A stretch of 64,000 bases of DNA, taken from contig NZ_FQUJ01000002.1 in the NCBI RefSeq assembly GCF_900128925.1, positions 220,856 to 284,855 of the forward strand, given 5' to 3'. This DNA is from Modicisalibacter ilicicola DSM 19980 (GTDB lineage Bacteria > Pseudomonadota > Gammaproteobacteria > Pseudomonadales > Halomonadaceae). Shown here piece after piece: positions 9,261 through 21,155 of this stretch (its first letter is position 1; every line of letters starts with the position of its first letter). The notes beneath the pieces were generated by a model that worked only from the letters and a program-made list of their open reading frames with translations, searched no databases and was not told the origin of the DNA. Position numbers and translations under genes: made by a program.

Positions 9261-9767
9261 CTATTGGAAGGTGGCGCGGGTCGTGGCCTGAGCAGCAGGC
9301 GGCGGTGAATGCGCGGCGTGCAGGCGACCGATCAACTGGTCTTCGAGGGCAAAGCGCTCGGTGAGTCCCTTGCCCAGGCGTTCGAGCCAGGCGGGAAGAC
9401 GGAACAGGTAGTGCTGGCAACGCGTCGGTGTCGAGTAATCGTTCTCGAAGTCCAACGCCAGTTGCGTGGACATCTCGAGACGTTCCAGCAACTTGTCGGC
9501 CACGGCCAGGGCCTCGTGATCGTTGAAGTGCTCGGCTTCCTGGCGTAACTGGGGGTAGATCTCGAAATGCCCGGCACTGATATAGTCCATCAGCAATTCA
9601 CTGAAATTGTCGATGCGCGCCTTGGTCACCGCTTCCTCGTCGATGTCGCAGGCTTCCTTCAGATCCATGAAGGCGACCAGCATCTCGCGACGCGCGTCGA
9701 TCCAGCGGTCGATCATCCGATGCACGCCTCCCCAACGCTCCTGCGCGGTTCTGCAGTTTTCCAGCAT
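9261..9767 (-). CDS. rsd: Sigma-70 anti-sigma factor Rsd/AlgQ family
   Basis: A 168-residue helical protein of the Rsd/AlgQ family, which binds region 4 of the housekeeping sigma factor and alters holoenzyme choice in stationary phase. Family signatures include QERWGGVHRMIDRWI near the N-terminus, followed by RREMLVAFMDL. In pseudomonads the homologue (AlgQ/AlgR2) affects alginate and siderophore genes. The ATG at 9767 is preceded by AAAGGGAGGG at good spacing; an upstream in-frame extension lacks this. It is transcribed away from dsbB with a gap of about 160 bp. Confidence 0.85.
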   Translation of the reverse strand: MLENCRTAQERWGGVHRMIDRWIDARREMLVAFMDLKEACDIDEEAVTKARIDNFSELLMDYISAGHFEIYPQLRQEAEHFNDHEALAVADKLLERLEMSTQLALDFENDYSTPTRCQHYLFRLPAWLERLGKGLTERFALEDQLIGRLHAAHSPPPAAQATTRATFQ

Positions 9768-9927
9768 GGGCAGCCCTCCCTTTATCGTTCTCACTCCTGC
9801 GGATCTCCAGCGTCACCCCAAGCGTCATGGGTGTCAATCCCGCCACACGAAAAAGATGCAACCTGTTGTTTCACTTGCATTAAAGGTATCATCAGAAAGC
9901 ACTGTTCGATAATCGAGAACGGCTTTC

Positions 9928-10476
9928 TCAGGCGTTGCCGACACCTTCCTGCTGCCCTTCGGCTCTCCCCCGCCTGGCATTCAGAATCCCTTGAACGATC
10001 ATCGCCAAGGGAATCAGCGCCAGAACGAGAAAGCCGATCAGCGTCCACTGCGGGAGCGTCAGCCCCCACCAGTACCCCTCGATCTCGGCACATTCGCCGG
10101 AACCGGAGAGTACCCTGGACATCACGTCCCACAGCGGCAGCACCTCCAGCATGTAGTCGAGCCCTGGGCCGCAGCTGGGCACCTTGTCGGGGGGCAACGA
10201 CTGCAACCAGATATGGCGCCCCGCCACGGCCACGCCGCCGCCGACGGCGATCAGGCCCAGCCCCCCGTAGAGGGCTCCGCCCCAGTCGCGAGGGCCGTGC
10301 AGGGCCGCGATCAAAAATAGCGTTGCCGCCGTCAGCACGGCGACACGCTGGAAGATGCATAGCGGGCAGGGTGCCAGGTCGGCGACGTACTGAAGCGCCA
10401 GGGCCACCCCCATCATCAGGGCACAGAACGCCAACCCGGCCAGGCTCCACTGGCGAATGCTCAGTTCAAATCGCAT
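9928..10476 (-). CDS. dsbB: Disulfide bond formation protein DsbB
   Basis: An inner-membrane quinone reductase that reoxidises periplasmic DsbA. The 182-residue protein has four predicted membrane helices, the first periplasmic pair CPLC (about residues 37-40, followed by IFQR) and a second pair, the Cys of PSCGPG and the Cys of SGECAE, in the long second periplasmic loop. The ATG at 10476 has CGGAGAG at the right distance; the in-frame Met seven codons earlier is less likely. Confidence 0.93.
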   Translation of the reverse strand: MRFELSIRQWSLAGLAFCALMMGVALALQYVADLAPCPLCIFQRVAVLTAATLFLIAALHGPRDWGGALYGGLGLIAVGGGVAVAGRHIWLQSLPPDKVPSCGPGLDYMLEVLPLWDVMSRVLSGSGECAEIEGYWWGLTLPQWTLIGFLVLALIPLAMIVQGILNARRGRAEGQQEGVGNA

Positions 10477-10512
10477 GCAACACTCTCCGATACGCAAGAT
10501 GCCCGCTGATCG

Positions 10513-12114
10513 TCACACCGACTCGGCGGCACGCGACTCCCGCGCCCGGGCAAAGTAGGCGTCGATGAATTTGTCGAAGCTTTCGGTGTCCGCCGCCTCG
10601 ATATCACCTTGCTGCTGATGGGAGGTCTCGGTGAGCTGGGTGAACAGAGCCTCCCGAGCAGGATCCATGGTTTCTTCTCGCCATTGCGTCGCCTGGTCAC
10701 GGGCCAGCTCGAGCACATGGTCGACGAATTCGTCACCGCTCTCCTCGAGGGCCGACAGCAGCCGACCGGAGGGGGTCAGTTCCGGGCGCGAAAGCTGGGG
10801 CGCCAGGGCGTCGATCGCCTCGCGATGGCGCTCTTCTCCTTCGGTGATATCGAGCAGCTCGGCAACCTGGCGAAGCTCACTGAAGATCTCCTCGGCACGA
10901 TCGGCCAGCCTGCGCTCCTGCCCGTCGACGGCCAGGGCCAGTGCGGGGTCGCGGCCACGCTCGACCACCAGGCGGCGATTGTCGTCGAGATGGTCGCACT
11001 CCTCGTCGGAGATCCAGGGGCTCTCGGAGAGCAGGCACCACATCAGGAAGGTATCCAGGAAACGCATCTGCGTCTCGTCGATGCCCAGCGCCAGGAAAGG
11101 ATTGAGATCCAGGCATCGCACCTCGATGTACTCCACCCCCCGGGCCTCGAGCGACTGGGTAGGGGTCTCCCCCTGTTGGGCGACCCGCTTGGGGCGAATG
11201 TCGCTGTAGTACTCGTTCTCGATCTGCAGGATGTTGGAGTTGAGCTGGCGCCAGTCGCCGTTCTCGGCCACGCCGATGCGCTCGTAGGCGGGCCAGGGCG
11301 TGGTGATGGCGTTGCGCAGCGTCCCCACGTAATTGGAAAGCGAATTGAAGCAGATCTTGAGCTGCGCCTGGACCTTGTTCTGATAGCCCAGATCGGACAT
11401 GCGCAAGCTGGTGGCGTAAGGGGCGTAGAGCGTCTCCCGGGCATGAGCATGCAGCTTGTCGGGGGTCGACCCGGTCAAAAAGCTTCGGTCCAGCGCCGGC
11501 GACGCACCGAACAGGTAGAGCAGCAGCCAGCTGTTGCGTCGGAAGTTGCGGATCAGGTCGAAATAGCGCCCCGAGCGATAGGCCGCCTGGGGCTTGTGCT
11601 GAGCGCCTTCCAGTTCCTGGAGCAGCGGCCAGAACCCCTCGGGCAGCGAGACGTTGTAATGAATGCCGGCAATCGACTGCATGATGCGCCCGTAACGGGC
11701 ATCCAGCCCCCGCCGGTAGATATGCTTCATCATGCCCGAATTGGAGTTGCCGTAATCGGCGATCGGCACGCTGTCGTTGCCATCCAGGCGACAGGGCATG
11801 CTGGCCGGCCAGACCAGTTCGTCACCGAGATGCCGAAAGCTGAAGCGATGCAGGTCGGCAAGGAAGGCCAGCGTGTCCGCGGGACGACAATGCACCGGCG
11901 TGATGTATTCCAGCAGGGACTCGGAATAATCGGTGGTGATGTAGGGGTGGGTCAGCTTCGATCCCAGCGAATGGGGATGAGGCGTCTGGGCGATATCGCC
12001 CCGCCGGTCGGTGCGCAACCCTTCCTTCTCGACGCCGCGGCGCAGCCGCCCCACGTGCCCACGACGCGCCAGCCCTTTCAGCCGTGCGATAGCGTTGTCT
12101 AGTTGCTCGGACAA
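10513..12114 (-). CDS. gshA: Glutamate-cysteine ligase
   Basis: Catalyses the ATP-dependent first step of glutathione synthesis (gamma-glutamylcysteine) in the cytoplasm. The sequence matches the gammaproteobacterial GshA class: GVEKEGLR near the N-terminus, TTDYSESLLEYITP (glutamate/ATP site) and RGVEYIEVRCLDLNP. The length of 533 residues fits. The preferred start is a TTG (12114, reading MSEQLDNAI) with AAGGGG eight bases upstream; E. coli gshA also uses TTG. An ATG ten codons earlier lacks a ribosome site. Just upstream of dsbB, 36 bp apart, possibly co-transcribed. Confidence 0.93.
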   Translation of the reverse strand: MSEQLDNAIARLKGLARRGHVGRLRRGVEKEGLRTDRRGDIAQTPHPHSLGSKLTHPYITTDYSESLLEYITPVHCRPADTLAFLADLHRFSFRHLGDELVWPASMPCRLDGNDSVPIADYGNSNSGMMKHIYRRGLDARYGRIMQSIAGIHYNVSLPEGFWPLLQELEGAQHKPQAAYRSGRYFDLIRNFRRNSWLLLYLFGASPALDRSFLTGSTPDKLHAHARETLYAPYATSLRMSDLGYQNKVQAQLKICFNSLSNYVGTLRNAITTPWPAYERIGVAENGDWRQLNSNILQIENEYYSDIRPKRVAQQGETPTQSLEARGVEYIEVRCLDLNPFLALGIDETQMRFLDTFLMWCLLSESPWISDEECDHLDDNRRLVVERGRDPALALAVDGQERRLADRAEEIFSELRQVAELLDITEGEERHREAIDALAPQLSRPELTPSGRLLSALEESGDEFVDHVLELARDQATQWREETMDPAREALFTQLTETSHQQQGDIEAADTESFDKFIDAYFARARESRAAESV

Positions 12115-12208
12115 GATGACCACCCCTTGTTGATTCGCCGGCACATGGCACGACGCGTGATGAACGTTCGATTATGGCGGCAGGTGCGCACCTTTCAACC
12201 CTGGGCGA

Positions 12209-14569
<2,361 letters not shown>

Positions 14570-14782
14570 GAGATCCTTGACGTCTTTGCGAATCGTAGCG
14601 CGCCGGGTCCGAAAACCCGGTTCGATGAAATGGCGACAAGGTACCACAAAGCATCTCGCCAGCGCAGAGCGGCCTGCGCCACGTTTTCTCCTCCTGGCAT
14701 TCTTGGATGCCCTCGCCGATCGCTTCAGTGACTCAAGCCCTCGCGACCGCTGCCGATTTCCAGCCGCATACCCGAAATGAAG

Positions 14783-14810
14783 CATGGCCCGATCGTAGGA
14801 TCGGGCCATG
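14783..14810 (-). terminator. Hairpin downstream of msrB
   Basis: A perfect 12-bp stem (catggcccgatc / gatcgggccatg) with a 4-base loop, 37 bases past the msrB stop codon. The base run after the stem on the minus strand (cttcattt) is only weakly T-rich, so termination is likely but not certain. Confidence 0.65.
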
Positions 14811-14846
14811 TTCATCTTGGTACAGCGTGGTGGCGTGCGTGGGAGG

Positions 14847-15344
14847 TCAGGCGGGAGCGAAGCTGAGCGCCAGCCCGTTGTTGCACCAGCGCAACCCCGT
14901 GGGTTCCGGGCCATCCTCGAAGACATGCCCCTGATGGCCACCGCAACGCGCACAGTGGTATTCGGTACGTGGAATCAGCAGCACGAAGTCCAGCTCGGTC
15001 AACAAGTTGCCTTCGATGTGCTCGTAGAAGCTCGGCCAGCCGGTGCCGGAATCGTACTTCGCCTCACTGCGGAACAGCGGCAGATCGCACCCGGCGCAAT
15101 GGTAGGTGCCCTTGCGCTCCTCGTCATTGAGCGGACTGCTGCCGGCGGGTTCGGTCCCGGCTTCGCGCAGGATATGGAACTGCTCCTCGGTAAGACGCTC
15201 GCGCCACTGCGCTTCGCTCAACTCCAGCGGCTCGATGTCCGCCGCCCGCTCGAGTTCCAGCTTGGGGCGTGCCCGCGCGACACCGGGCAGCAATCCTGCC
15301 AGCCCACCGGCACCGAGCAGTCCCAGGAAATGACGTCGTTGCAT
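14847..15344 (-). CDS. msrB: Peptide-methionine (R)-S-oxide reductase, Tat-exported
   Basis: Reduces the R form of methionine sulfoxide in proteins. The 165-residue protein has an N-terminal twin-arginine signal ([14 protein letters not shown], then an Ala-rich cleavage region near residue 24). The MsrB domain has two zinc CxxC pairs (CAGC and CARC), the GTGWPSF segment, and the catalytic Cys in LRWCNN. Most proteobacterial MsrB enzymes are cytoplasmic, so this one is probably a periplasmic repair enzyme. The start at 15344 has GAGGAG eight bases upstream; upstream in-frame Met codons would bury the signal. Confidence 0.9.
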   Translation of the reverse strand: MQRRHFLGLLGAGGLAGLLPGVARARPKLELERAADIEPLELSEAQWRERLTEEQFHILREAGTEPAGSSPLNDEERKGTYHCAGCDLPLFRSEAKYDSGTGWPSFYEHIEGNLLTELDFVLLIPRTEYHCARCGGHQGHVFEDGPEPTGLRWCNNGLALSFAPA

Positions 15345-15415
15345 GTTGCGCTCCTCGACCTTGCAGACCGTTTGCGTGTGGTGAGGCCCTTTATTGCCGC
15401 CAGTACTCACACAAG

Positions 15416-15446
15416 AATGGGGAGGGCCTTTTCTGCCCTCCCCATT
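15416..15446 (-). terminator. Terminator hairpin after pckA
   Basis: An 11-bp perfect stem (aatggggaggg / ccctccccatt) with a 9-base loop, 28 bases beyond the pckA stop. The stem is strong and its own A/T ends form the start of the tail. It also separates pckA from msrB on the same strand. Confidence 0.75.
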
Positions 15447-15473
15447 GGATGCGATCGGTGTATGAAGGTTCGA

Positions 15474-17057
15474 TCAGTCGAGGCGGGGGCCTGCCTGCAC
15501 GATCGCTTCGTCGATCCCTTCGAATTTCCTGAAGTTGTCGACGAACTTGGCCACCAGCTGCTTCATCTGCGCGGCATAGGCATCCCTATCCTGCCAGGTG
15601 GTTCTGGGATCGAGCAGCGTCGAATCGACCCCCGGTACCTCCGTCGGCACGTCCAGGTTGAGCCCGTCGATGTGCCGGGTGTCGGTATCCTTGAGCGCCC
15701 CGGACTGGATCGCCGTAATGATGCTGCGGGTGGTGGGAATGCTGAAGCGGCTGCCACCTTGGCCATAGCTGCCTCCGGTCCAGCCGGTGTTGACCAGATA
15801 GACCCGGGAGCCGAAGCCCTCGATGCGCTTGATCAGCAGGTCGGCGTATTCCCGGGCCGGACGCGGGAAGAAGGGGGCACCGAAGCAGGTCGAGAACGTT
15901 GCCTCGAGTCCTTCGGAGGAACCCATCTCGGTGGAACCGACCTTGGCGGTGTACCCGGACAGGAAGTGATAGGCGGCGGCTTCCTTGGAGAGCAGCGACA
16001 CCGGGGGCAGCACGCCACTCATGTCGCAGGTAAGGAAGATGATGGCGTTGGGCTCGCCGGCACGGTTTTCCTCGATGCGCTTCTCGATATGCTCGCGCGG
16101 GTAGGCGGCGCGGCTGTTCTGGGTCAGGCTGTCGTCGGTGTAGTCCGCGTGACGATGCTCGTTCAGCACGACATTCTCGAGCACCGCACCGAACCTGATG
16201 GCATCCCAGATGACCGGTTCGTTCTGTTTGGAGAGGTCGATGCACTTAGCATAGCAGCCGCCTTCGATGTTGAAGACCGTGCCCTCGCCCCAGCCATGCT
16301 CGTCGTCGCCGATCAGATACCGCGCCGGGTCGGCGGACAGGGTGGTCTTGCCGGTACCGGAAAGCCCGAAGAATAGGGTGGTTTCACCGTCGTCGCCGAC
16401 ATTGGCGCTGCAGTGCATGGGCAGGACATCCTTCTCGGGCAGCAGGAAGTTCTGCACCGAGAACATGGCCTTCTTCATTTCGCCGGCATAGCGCATCCCG
16501 GCGATCAGCACCCGACGTCGCGCGAAGTTGATGATGACCGCGCCTTCGGAGTTGGTGCCATCCCGCTGGGGGTCACAGACGAAGTGGGGCGCATTGAGGA
16601 TGCTCCATTCGCTCTTGCCCTTGGGATTGAAGGTATCGGGGCGCACGAACATGATGCGCCCGAACAGGTTGTGCCAGGCCGTCTCGGTGGTGACACGAAT
16701 CGGCAGGTAATATTCGGGATCGGCGCCGACATGCAGTTCGGATTCGAAGCTCTCGTCTTCGGCAAGATAGTCCTCGACCCGCTCCCAGAGCGCATCGAAA
16801 CGCTCGGCATCGAAAGGCTTGTTGACGCTTCCCCAGTCGATCAGTTCGGACGTGGACGGCTCTTCGACGATGAAGCGGTCCGCCGGCGAGCGGCCGGTAC
16901 GTGCCCCCGTGTTCACCACCAGCGCACCGTTGTCGGCAAGATGGCCTTCCCGGCGCATGATGGCGCGTTCGACGAGCTCCGCGGCGCTGAGATTGATGTG
17001 GTTCTTCGTGGCGCGACTCTCGGCCGCAATCTGACGATCAGCTTGGGTAGTGGTCAT
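15474..17057 (-). CDS. pckA: Phosphoenolpyruvate carboxykinase (ATP)
   Basis: Converts oxaloacetate and ATP to PEP, the entry step of gluconeogenesis. The 527-residue protein shows the kinase-1a P-loop [11 protein letters not shown], the oxaloacetate/metal site around [10 protein letters not shown], and the N-terminal [11 protein letters not shown] segment. The ATG at 17057 (MTTTQADRQ) has AGGG upstream; the frame is open for 60 more codons with no family likeness. The 263-bp gap upstream (17058-17320) has no gene and should hold its promoter. The neighbours hslO-hslR-nudE are also near pckA in enteric bacteria. Confidence 0.95.
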   Translation of the reverse strand: MTTTQADRQIAAESRATKNHINLSAAELVERAIMRREGHLADNGALVVNTGARTGRSPADRFIVEEPSTSELIDWGSVNKPFDAERFDALWERVEDYLAEDESFESELHVGADPEYYLPIRVTTETAWHNLFGRIMFVRPDTFNPKGKSEWSILNAPHFVCDPQRDGTNSEGAVIINFARRRVLIAGMRYAGEMKKAMFSVQNFLLPEKDVLPMHCSANVGDDGETTLFFGLSGTGKTTLSADPARYLIGDDEHGWGEGTVFNIEGGCYAKCIDLSKQNEPVIWDAIRFGAVLENVVLNEHRHADYTDDSLTQNSRAAYPREHIEKRIEENRAGEPNAIIFLTCDMSGVLPPVSLLSKEAAAYHFLSGYTAKVGSTEMGSSEGLEATFSTCFGAPFFPRPAREYADLLIKRIEGFGSRVYLVNTGWTGGSYGQGGSRFSIPTTRSIITAIQSGALKDTDTRHIDGLNLDVPTEVPGVDSTLLDPRTTWQDRDAYAAQMKQLVAKFVDNFRKFEGIDEAIVQAGPRLD

Positions 17058-17320
17058 CGCTGGTCCCTGGCCCTCGGGCCGCTCCTCTATATCTGGAAAT
17101 CGCTGTCGAATGCCTTTCAGCAATTCCTTAGCCAAAGACGCGGAGTGTATCGCGCCATTAACGGGCGTTTGTCGCCCTGCCTGCAGGCACGTCCCGAACA
17201 CACCATGCCCCGAGCACGACACCTTGAAGGCAGACATTATTGCAAAAAGCCACGCCTCGGCAAACGCTGCTTTTCTCCCCCGCTAACGATGAGAACACTC
17301 AGCGTTCGTCTCGAATGCCA

Positions 17321-18196
17321 TCAATGCAGTGTCGGGGCCTCGGCATCCGGCGAGTCGATCAGTGCCTCGATCTCCGCGGCCCCGAAGTGGTAGCGGGTAT
17401 GACAGAAATGGCACTGGGTATCGATGGACTGCTGTTCCTCGAGGATGCTGCGCAGTTCCGCCTCTCCCAGCCCGAGTAGCGCAGCGGCGATACGTTCCCG
17501 GGAACAGCTGCAGCCGAAATGAAGCGCCTTGGGATCGAAGACGCGGGCGGTTTCCTCGTGATAGAGCCGATAGAGCAGATCGCGCTGTTCCAGAGTGAGC
17601 ATTTCGTCGTCGGAGACCGTGCTCGCCAGGGAGACCAGGCGGTCCCAGGCGTCCGGGTCCGAATGGCTATCCGCGCCGGGCAGCTGTTGCAGCAGCATCC
17701 CCGCGGCACGCTGCCCGTCGGCGGTCAGCCACAACCGCGTGGCCAATTGTTCGGAACGCGCGAAGTACTCCTCGAGACAGCCCGCCAGGTCGTTGGCATC
17801 CAGCTCGACGATGCCCTGGTAGCGATTGCCCTCGTTGGGATCGAGGGTGATGACCAGCCGGCCATCGCCCACCAGTTCCTTGAAGGATGCCTGGCTGGCA
17901 GGCAGTGCCGCCGCCTCGTCGAGATGGGCGATGGCGCGCAGCTCGCCTCCCGGATTGGACTCCGCCATCAGCAGACTGAGCGCTCCGTCCCCACGCACCT
18001 CCAGGCTCAGGGTGCCATCGAGCTTGATGGTTTCCGTCAGCAGGGCTGTCGCCGCGAGTAGCTCACCGAGCTGGCGTTCGACGGCGGGCGGATAGGCTTG
18101 CTTGTCGAGCACCTCGGCATAGGCTTTCTCGAGGGTGACGATTTCCCCGCGCACGTTGGTGTCGTCGAAAAGAAAGCGCTGGATCTGGTCAGTCAT
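17321..18196 (-). CDS. hslO: Redox-regulated chaperone Hsp33
   Basis: A holdase chaperone switched on by oxidation and unfolding. The 291-residue protein has the complete C-terminal redox switch: CSC (in [11 protein letters not shown]) and CHFC (in [10 protein letters not shown]), the four zinc-binding cysteines. The N-terminus [20 protein letters not shown] is typical of the family. The start at 18196 is chosen by family length; the ribosome site is weak. It lies 59 bp after hslR on the same strand, so they are likely one heat-shock operon. Confidence 0.95.
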   Translation of the reverse strand: MTDQIQRFLFDDTNVRGEIVTLEKAYAEVLDKQAYPPAVERQLGELLAATALLTETIKLDGTLSLEVRGDGALSLLMAESNPGGELRAIAHLDEAAALPASQASFKELVGDGRLVITLDPNEGNRYQGIVELDANDLAGCLEEYFARSEQLATRLWLTADGQRAAGMLLQQLPGADSHSDPDAWDRLVSLASTVSDDEMLTLEQRDLLYRLYHEETARVFDPKALHFGCSCSRERIAAALLGLGEAELRSILEEQQSIDTQCHFCHTRYHFGAAEIEALIDSPDAEAPTLH

Positions 18197-18255
18197 CGGC
18201 AGAGATTCCAAGGGTCTGGTGTTCGCGGGTGGCAAGGTAAAGGGCAGAGAAACGC

Positions 18256-18645
18256 TCACTCGTCGGGACGCTGGCGCTGGAAACGCTGGAGCTCGCGGCG
18301 CTGCTTCTTGTCGGGGCGGCCACGGGGCGCCATCACGCTGCGATTGGCCAGGCGGCGATTCTCCGCCTCGCGTTCGCGACGCGCCTGACTGTGCGGCGTT
18401 TCACGATAGAGTGCTCGCGCCTCGGGGGCGCCGCGGCGCTGATCGGTGACCGCCAGCACCTCGACCTCCCAGAACTCCCATCCTTGAGGCACCTTGATCA
18501 GGGCGCCGGGCTCGACATGCTTGCTGGTCTTGACCCGCGCACCGTTGTACTCGACCTTGCCCCCTTCGATGGCCTTCTTGGCCAGGGCGCGGGTCTTGAA
18601 GAAGCGTGCTGCCCATAGCCACTTGTCGATACGTACGCTCTCCAT
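18256..18645 (-). CDS. hslR: Ribosome-associated heat shock protein Hsp15 (S4 domain)
   Basis: A 129-residue RNA-binding protein that rescues stalled 50S subunits carrying nascent chains. It has the S4 fold ([20 protein letters not shown] and [13 protein letters not shown]) and a basic C-terminal tail ([12 protein letters not shown]), as in E. coli Hsp15. The ATG at 18645 has TGGAG upstream. It precedes hslO; the 113-bp divergent gap to nudE should contain both promoters. Confidence 0.93.
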   Translation of the reverse strand: MESVRIDKWLWAARFFKTRALAKKAIEGGKVEYNGARVKTSKHVEPGALIKVPQGWEFWEVEVLAVTDQRRGAPEARALYRETPHSQARREREAENRRLANRSVMAPRGRPDKKQRRELQRFQRQRPDE

Positions 18646-18758
18646 AAGGCTCCAGTTCTCGACCATGCGCCCGTCGGATCACCAATCGTTGGCCAGCCCC
18701 TACCAGGCGATGGTAAAAGAGGTGAAGGTTCCGTTTCATTGTACTGGATACGCTTGCC

Positions 18759-19337
18759 ATGCCGCCAATGCTCCCTCCCAAGCCCAGCGTTCTCGATCGC
18801 GAGGAAGTCGCCCGGAGTCGCCTCTTCACCATCGAGCAGCTCGATCTGCGTTTTTCCAATGGTGCCGAGCGCCGCTTCGAGCGACTCAAGGGGACCGGAC
18901 GCGGCGCGGTCATGATCGTGGCCATGCCGGATCCGGATCATGTGCTGTTGATTCACGAGTATGCTGCCGGCTTCGACGAGTACGCACTGACCCTGCCCAA
19001 GGGCCTGGTCGATCCCGGCGAGGATATCGTCACGGCCGCCAATCGCGAATTGATGGAAGAGTGTGGCGTGGCGGCACGCAACATCGAACCGTTGATCGAG
19101 CTTTCCCTGGCGCCCAACTACATGAACCACCGCATGCACGTGCTGCTGGCCAGCGACCTCTACGAGCAGCATCTGCCCGGCGACGAACCGGAACCCCTGG
19201 TGGTCGAGACCTACCCTCTCGACGAGCTGACCGCCCTGCTCGCCCGAGAGGATTTCCACGAAGCCCGAGCCATCGCGGCCCTGTTCATCGCCCGGGAACG
19301 AGTGAGGGCCAGCCAGGCCAGCAGCGACTGGTGGTAA
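18759..19337 (+). CDS. nudE: ADP compounds hydrolase NudE
   Basis: A Nudix enzyme that hydrolyses ADP-ribose, Ap3A and NADH. The 192-residue protein has the Nudix box GLVDPGEDIVTAANRELMEE with CGV following. The family-specific lead (VARSRLFTIEQLDLRFSNG) and C-terminal region match NudE. A second Met at residue 4 (18768) is an alternative start. It is divergent from hslR-hslO, a gene arrangement also known in E. coli. Confidence 0.92.
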   Translation: MPPMLPPKPSVLDREEVARSRLFTIEQLDLRFSNGAERRFERLKGTGRGAVMIVAMPDPDHVLLIHEYAAGFDEYALTLPKGLVDPGEDIVTAANRELMEECGVAARNIEPLIELSLAPNYMNHRMHVLLASDLYEQHLPGDEPEPLVVETYPLDELTALLAREDFHEARAIAALFIARERVRASQASSDWW

Positions 19338-19428
19338 CGACTCGTTACAGATCATTTGTTTGCAAATCAAAAAGACTCGTCTAAGTTTTGTACTGGAATT
19401 CCCATTCAGTACAGCAAGGAGCAGCACC

Positions 19429-19755
19429 ATGAAAGGATCGCAGTTGACCAGCATTTTCCTGGCCTCGTTACTGACCTTTTCCATCAGCGCCGTGGCTCAG
19501 CAGAGTTCGCCGACAGAACCCAACAGCGGAATAGATTCGGCCCAGGACGTGGATCCTTCCACGGAAGAGCCCGTCAGCGAGCAGCCGGACAAGAGCAACC
19601 TGGATCCCGACGGCGGTGTCAACTCGGCCCAGGATGTCGATCCCACGCCCGAGAGCGAGAGCGGCGGTCAACTGGAGGAAGATGCCATGGCTCCCAACAG
19701 CGGTATCGATTCCAACGCCGATGTATCACCGGACGAGGACGAGATGAACAATTGA
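19429..19755 (+). CDS. Secreted acidic protein with three 29-residue-spaced repeats
   Basis: Not a family I recognise. The 108-residue product has a clear Sec signal (hydrophobic residues 8-20, cleavage after AVA at 23), leaving an 85-residue, strongly acidic chain without Cys. Three 13-residue motifs begin at residues 31, 60 and 89 (PNSGIDSAQDVDP, PDGGVNSAQDVDP, PNSGIDSNADVSP), exactly 29 apart. There is a good AAGGAG ribosome site and a terminator follows, so it is a real monocistronic gene. The Asp/Asn-rich motifs could bind cations, but no EF-hand loop is evident. A periplasmic or extracellular location is inferred. Confidence 0.75.
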   Translation: MKGSQLTSIFLASLLTFSISAVAQQSSPTEPNSGIDSAQDVDPSTEEPVSEQPDKSNLDPDGGVNSAQDVDPTPESESGGQLEEDAMAPNSGIDSNADVSPDEDEMNN

Positions 19756-19804
19756 GCGTCTGCCTGAGTCAGGCAATGTTCGTTCGACGCTGAACAACGC
19801 TCTG

Positions 19805-19830
19805 CAACCTCGGCCCCGCCGAGGTTGTTT
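19805..19830 (+). terminator. Rho-independent terminator of the acidic protein gene
   Basis: A 9-bp stem (caacctcgg / ccgaggttg) with a 5-base loop and then tttcgtt, 50 bases beyond the stop codon. Confidence 0.8.
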
Positions 19831-19857
19831 CGTTCCAGCGATCGGTATCAAGGAAGC

Positions 19858-19907
19858 AGGCGTTGTCTGAAAAGTCAGCGAGCACAGGTACTTTTCGTGC
19901 AAAGCCT
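19858..19907. repeat. 50-bp imperfect palindrome, copy 1, overlapping a stop codon
   Basis: The left arm aggcgttgtctgaaaagt and right arm (reverse complement) aggctttgcacgaaaagt enclose a cagcgagcacagg centre. A homologous 50-bp element lies at 51163-51212. The right end overlaps the first two bases read (CT of CTA) of the minus-strand TAG stop codon of the oxidoreductase at 19906-19908. It may act as a transcript-end hairpin or be a tiny non-autonomous mobile element. Confidence 0.7.
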
Positions 19908-20985
19908 AGTACTTGCGGCGCAGCCCGCTCCCCCCCTCCTTGAGTTTCACCCAGCGTTCCTGGCGGGCGCTGTCCAGTCCCGTCTCCAGCAGTTGCATCA
20001 CCGCCAATGCGTCGTCTACCGGTACCGGGTTGTTCCCTTTTCCCGCCAGGGCATCGCGTATCGCGGTGTAATAGGCCAGGTAGTCGCCGGGCAGGGTACC
20101 GCAGGCATGGGTGGCAAGCTCTGCCGCCTCGCTGTCACCTTCTCTCAGCACCAGGTCGCCGTCGCGGCTGTCCACCCCCCATCGAGGCGTCGGCGTTCGC
20201 CCCTCCTTCAGCCAGCCTTCCTGGGGGTCCAGCCCATGCTTGACGTAGCTGCCCTGGGTGCCATGCAAGACGAAGCGCGGCGAATCCGCCGCTACCAGGG
20301 CGCTCGCGCCGAGCACGACCCGCAGACCGTCGTAGTCCAGTAGCGCGTGAAAATCGTCGTCCACCCTAGCGCCGTCGCGTCGCTTGGCCAGGTTCAGCAG
20401 AATGGCCCGCGGCATGCCGAACGCCTCGCGTGCCTGATCGAGCAGGTGGGGGCCCAGGTCATACCAGAGGCCCGACCCGGGCTTGGGCTTCTCGCGCCAA
20501 CGATCATTGATCTCGGGGCGGAAACGGTCGAAGTGCGATTCGAAATGCGTGAGCCGGCCCAGGGTGCGTGCCTCGAGCAGCGCACGCACGGTCAGGAAAT
20601 CGCTGTCCCAGCGACGATTGTGGAATACCGACAATAGCTTGCCGGCTTCCTCGGCATGCCCCTTGAGCAATCGCCCCTCGCTCAGGGTGACCGTGAAGGG
20701 CTTGTCGACGATCACGTGCTTGCCTGCCGCCAGTGCCGCCTTGGCCAGCGGATAGTGCGTCTCGTTGGGGGTGGGAATGACGACCAGATCGACATCGTGC
20801 CTTGCGAACAGCGCCTGGGGGGACGCCACCACTTCGACCCCGGGAAGATCGGCATGCACCTTGTCCGGGTCGCTGCTCGACACGGCCGCGATCTCGAGCC
20901 CGGGGGTAGCCGCGATCAACGGCGCATGGAAGGTCTTGCTGGCCATTCCATAGCCCACCAATCCCACGTTATGGACTTCCTTCAT
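19906..20985 (-). CDS. Gfo/Idh/MocA family oxidoreductase
   Basis: A 359-residue NAD(P)-dependent sugar or inositol dehydrogenase. The N-terminal Rossmann domain opens with VGLVGYGMASKTFHAP, and VDLVVIPTPNETHYPLAKAA and GKHVIVDKPFTVT (the conserved EKP/DKP-type Lys) follow. The C-terminal half is the usual open beta-sheet substrate domain (FESHFDRFRPEIND). It resembles the E. coli YdgJ/YhhX and Bacillus IolW branch, so scyllo-inositol or a related polyol is possible. The ATG at 20985 has AAGGAG; the stop TAG merges with the palindromic element. No sugar operon adjoins it. Confidence 0.87.
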   Translation of the reverse strand: MKEVHNVGLVGYGMASKTFHAPLIAATPGLEIAAVSSSDPDKVHADLPGVEVVASPQALFARHDVDLVVIPTPNETHYPLAKAALAAGKHVIVDKPFTVTLSEGRLLKGHAEEAGKLLSVFHNRRWDSDFLTVRALLEARTLGRLTHFESHFDRFRPEINDRWREKPKPGSGLWYDLGPHLLDQAREAFGMPRAILLNLAKRRDGARVDDDFHALLDYDGLRVVLGASALVAADSPRFVLHGTQGSYVKHGLDPQEGWLKEGRTPTPRWGVDSRDGDLVLREGDSEAAELATHACGTLPGDYLAYYTAIRDALAGKGNNPVPVDDALAVMQLLETGLDSARQERWVKLKEGGSGLRRKY

Positions 20986-21155
20986 GCGTACTCCTTGTCT
21001 TGCAACATTTAGCGCCCTACTCATCCTTATGCACGAGAAGATGATTCATATCAAAAAAGAGTCAAAAAAATAGCGTGCGACTTTGGTCTAGCCAGCCATA
21101 CTTCATGCAGGATACTCGAAGAGAGACAGATTTCATCTCAATTCAGGGAGAAACG

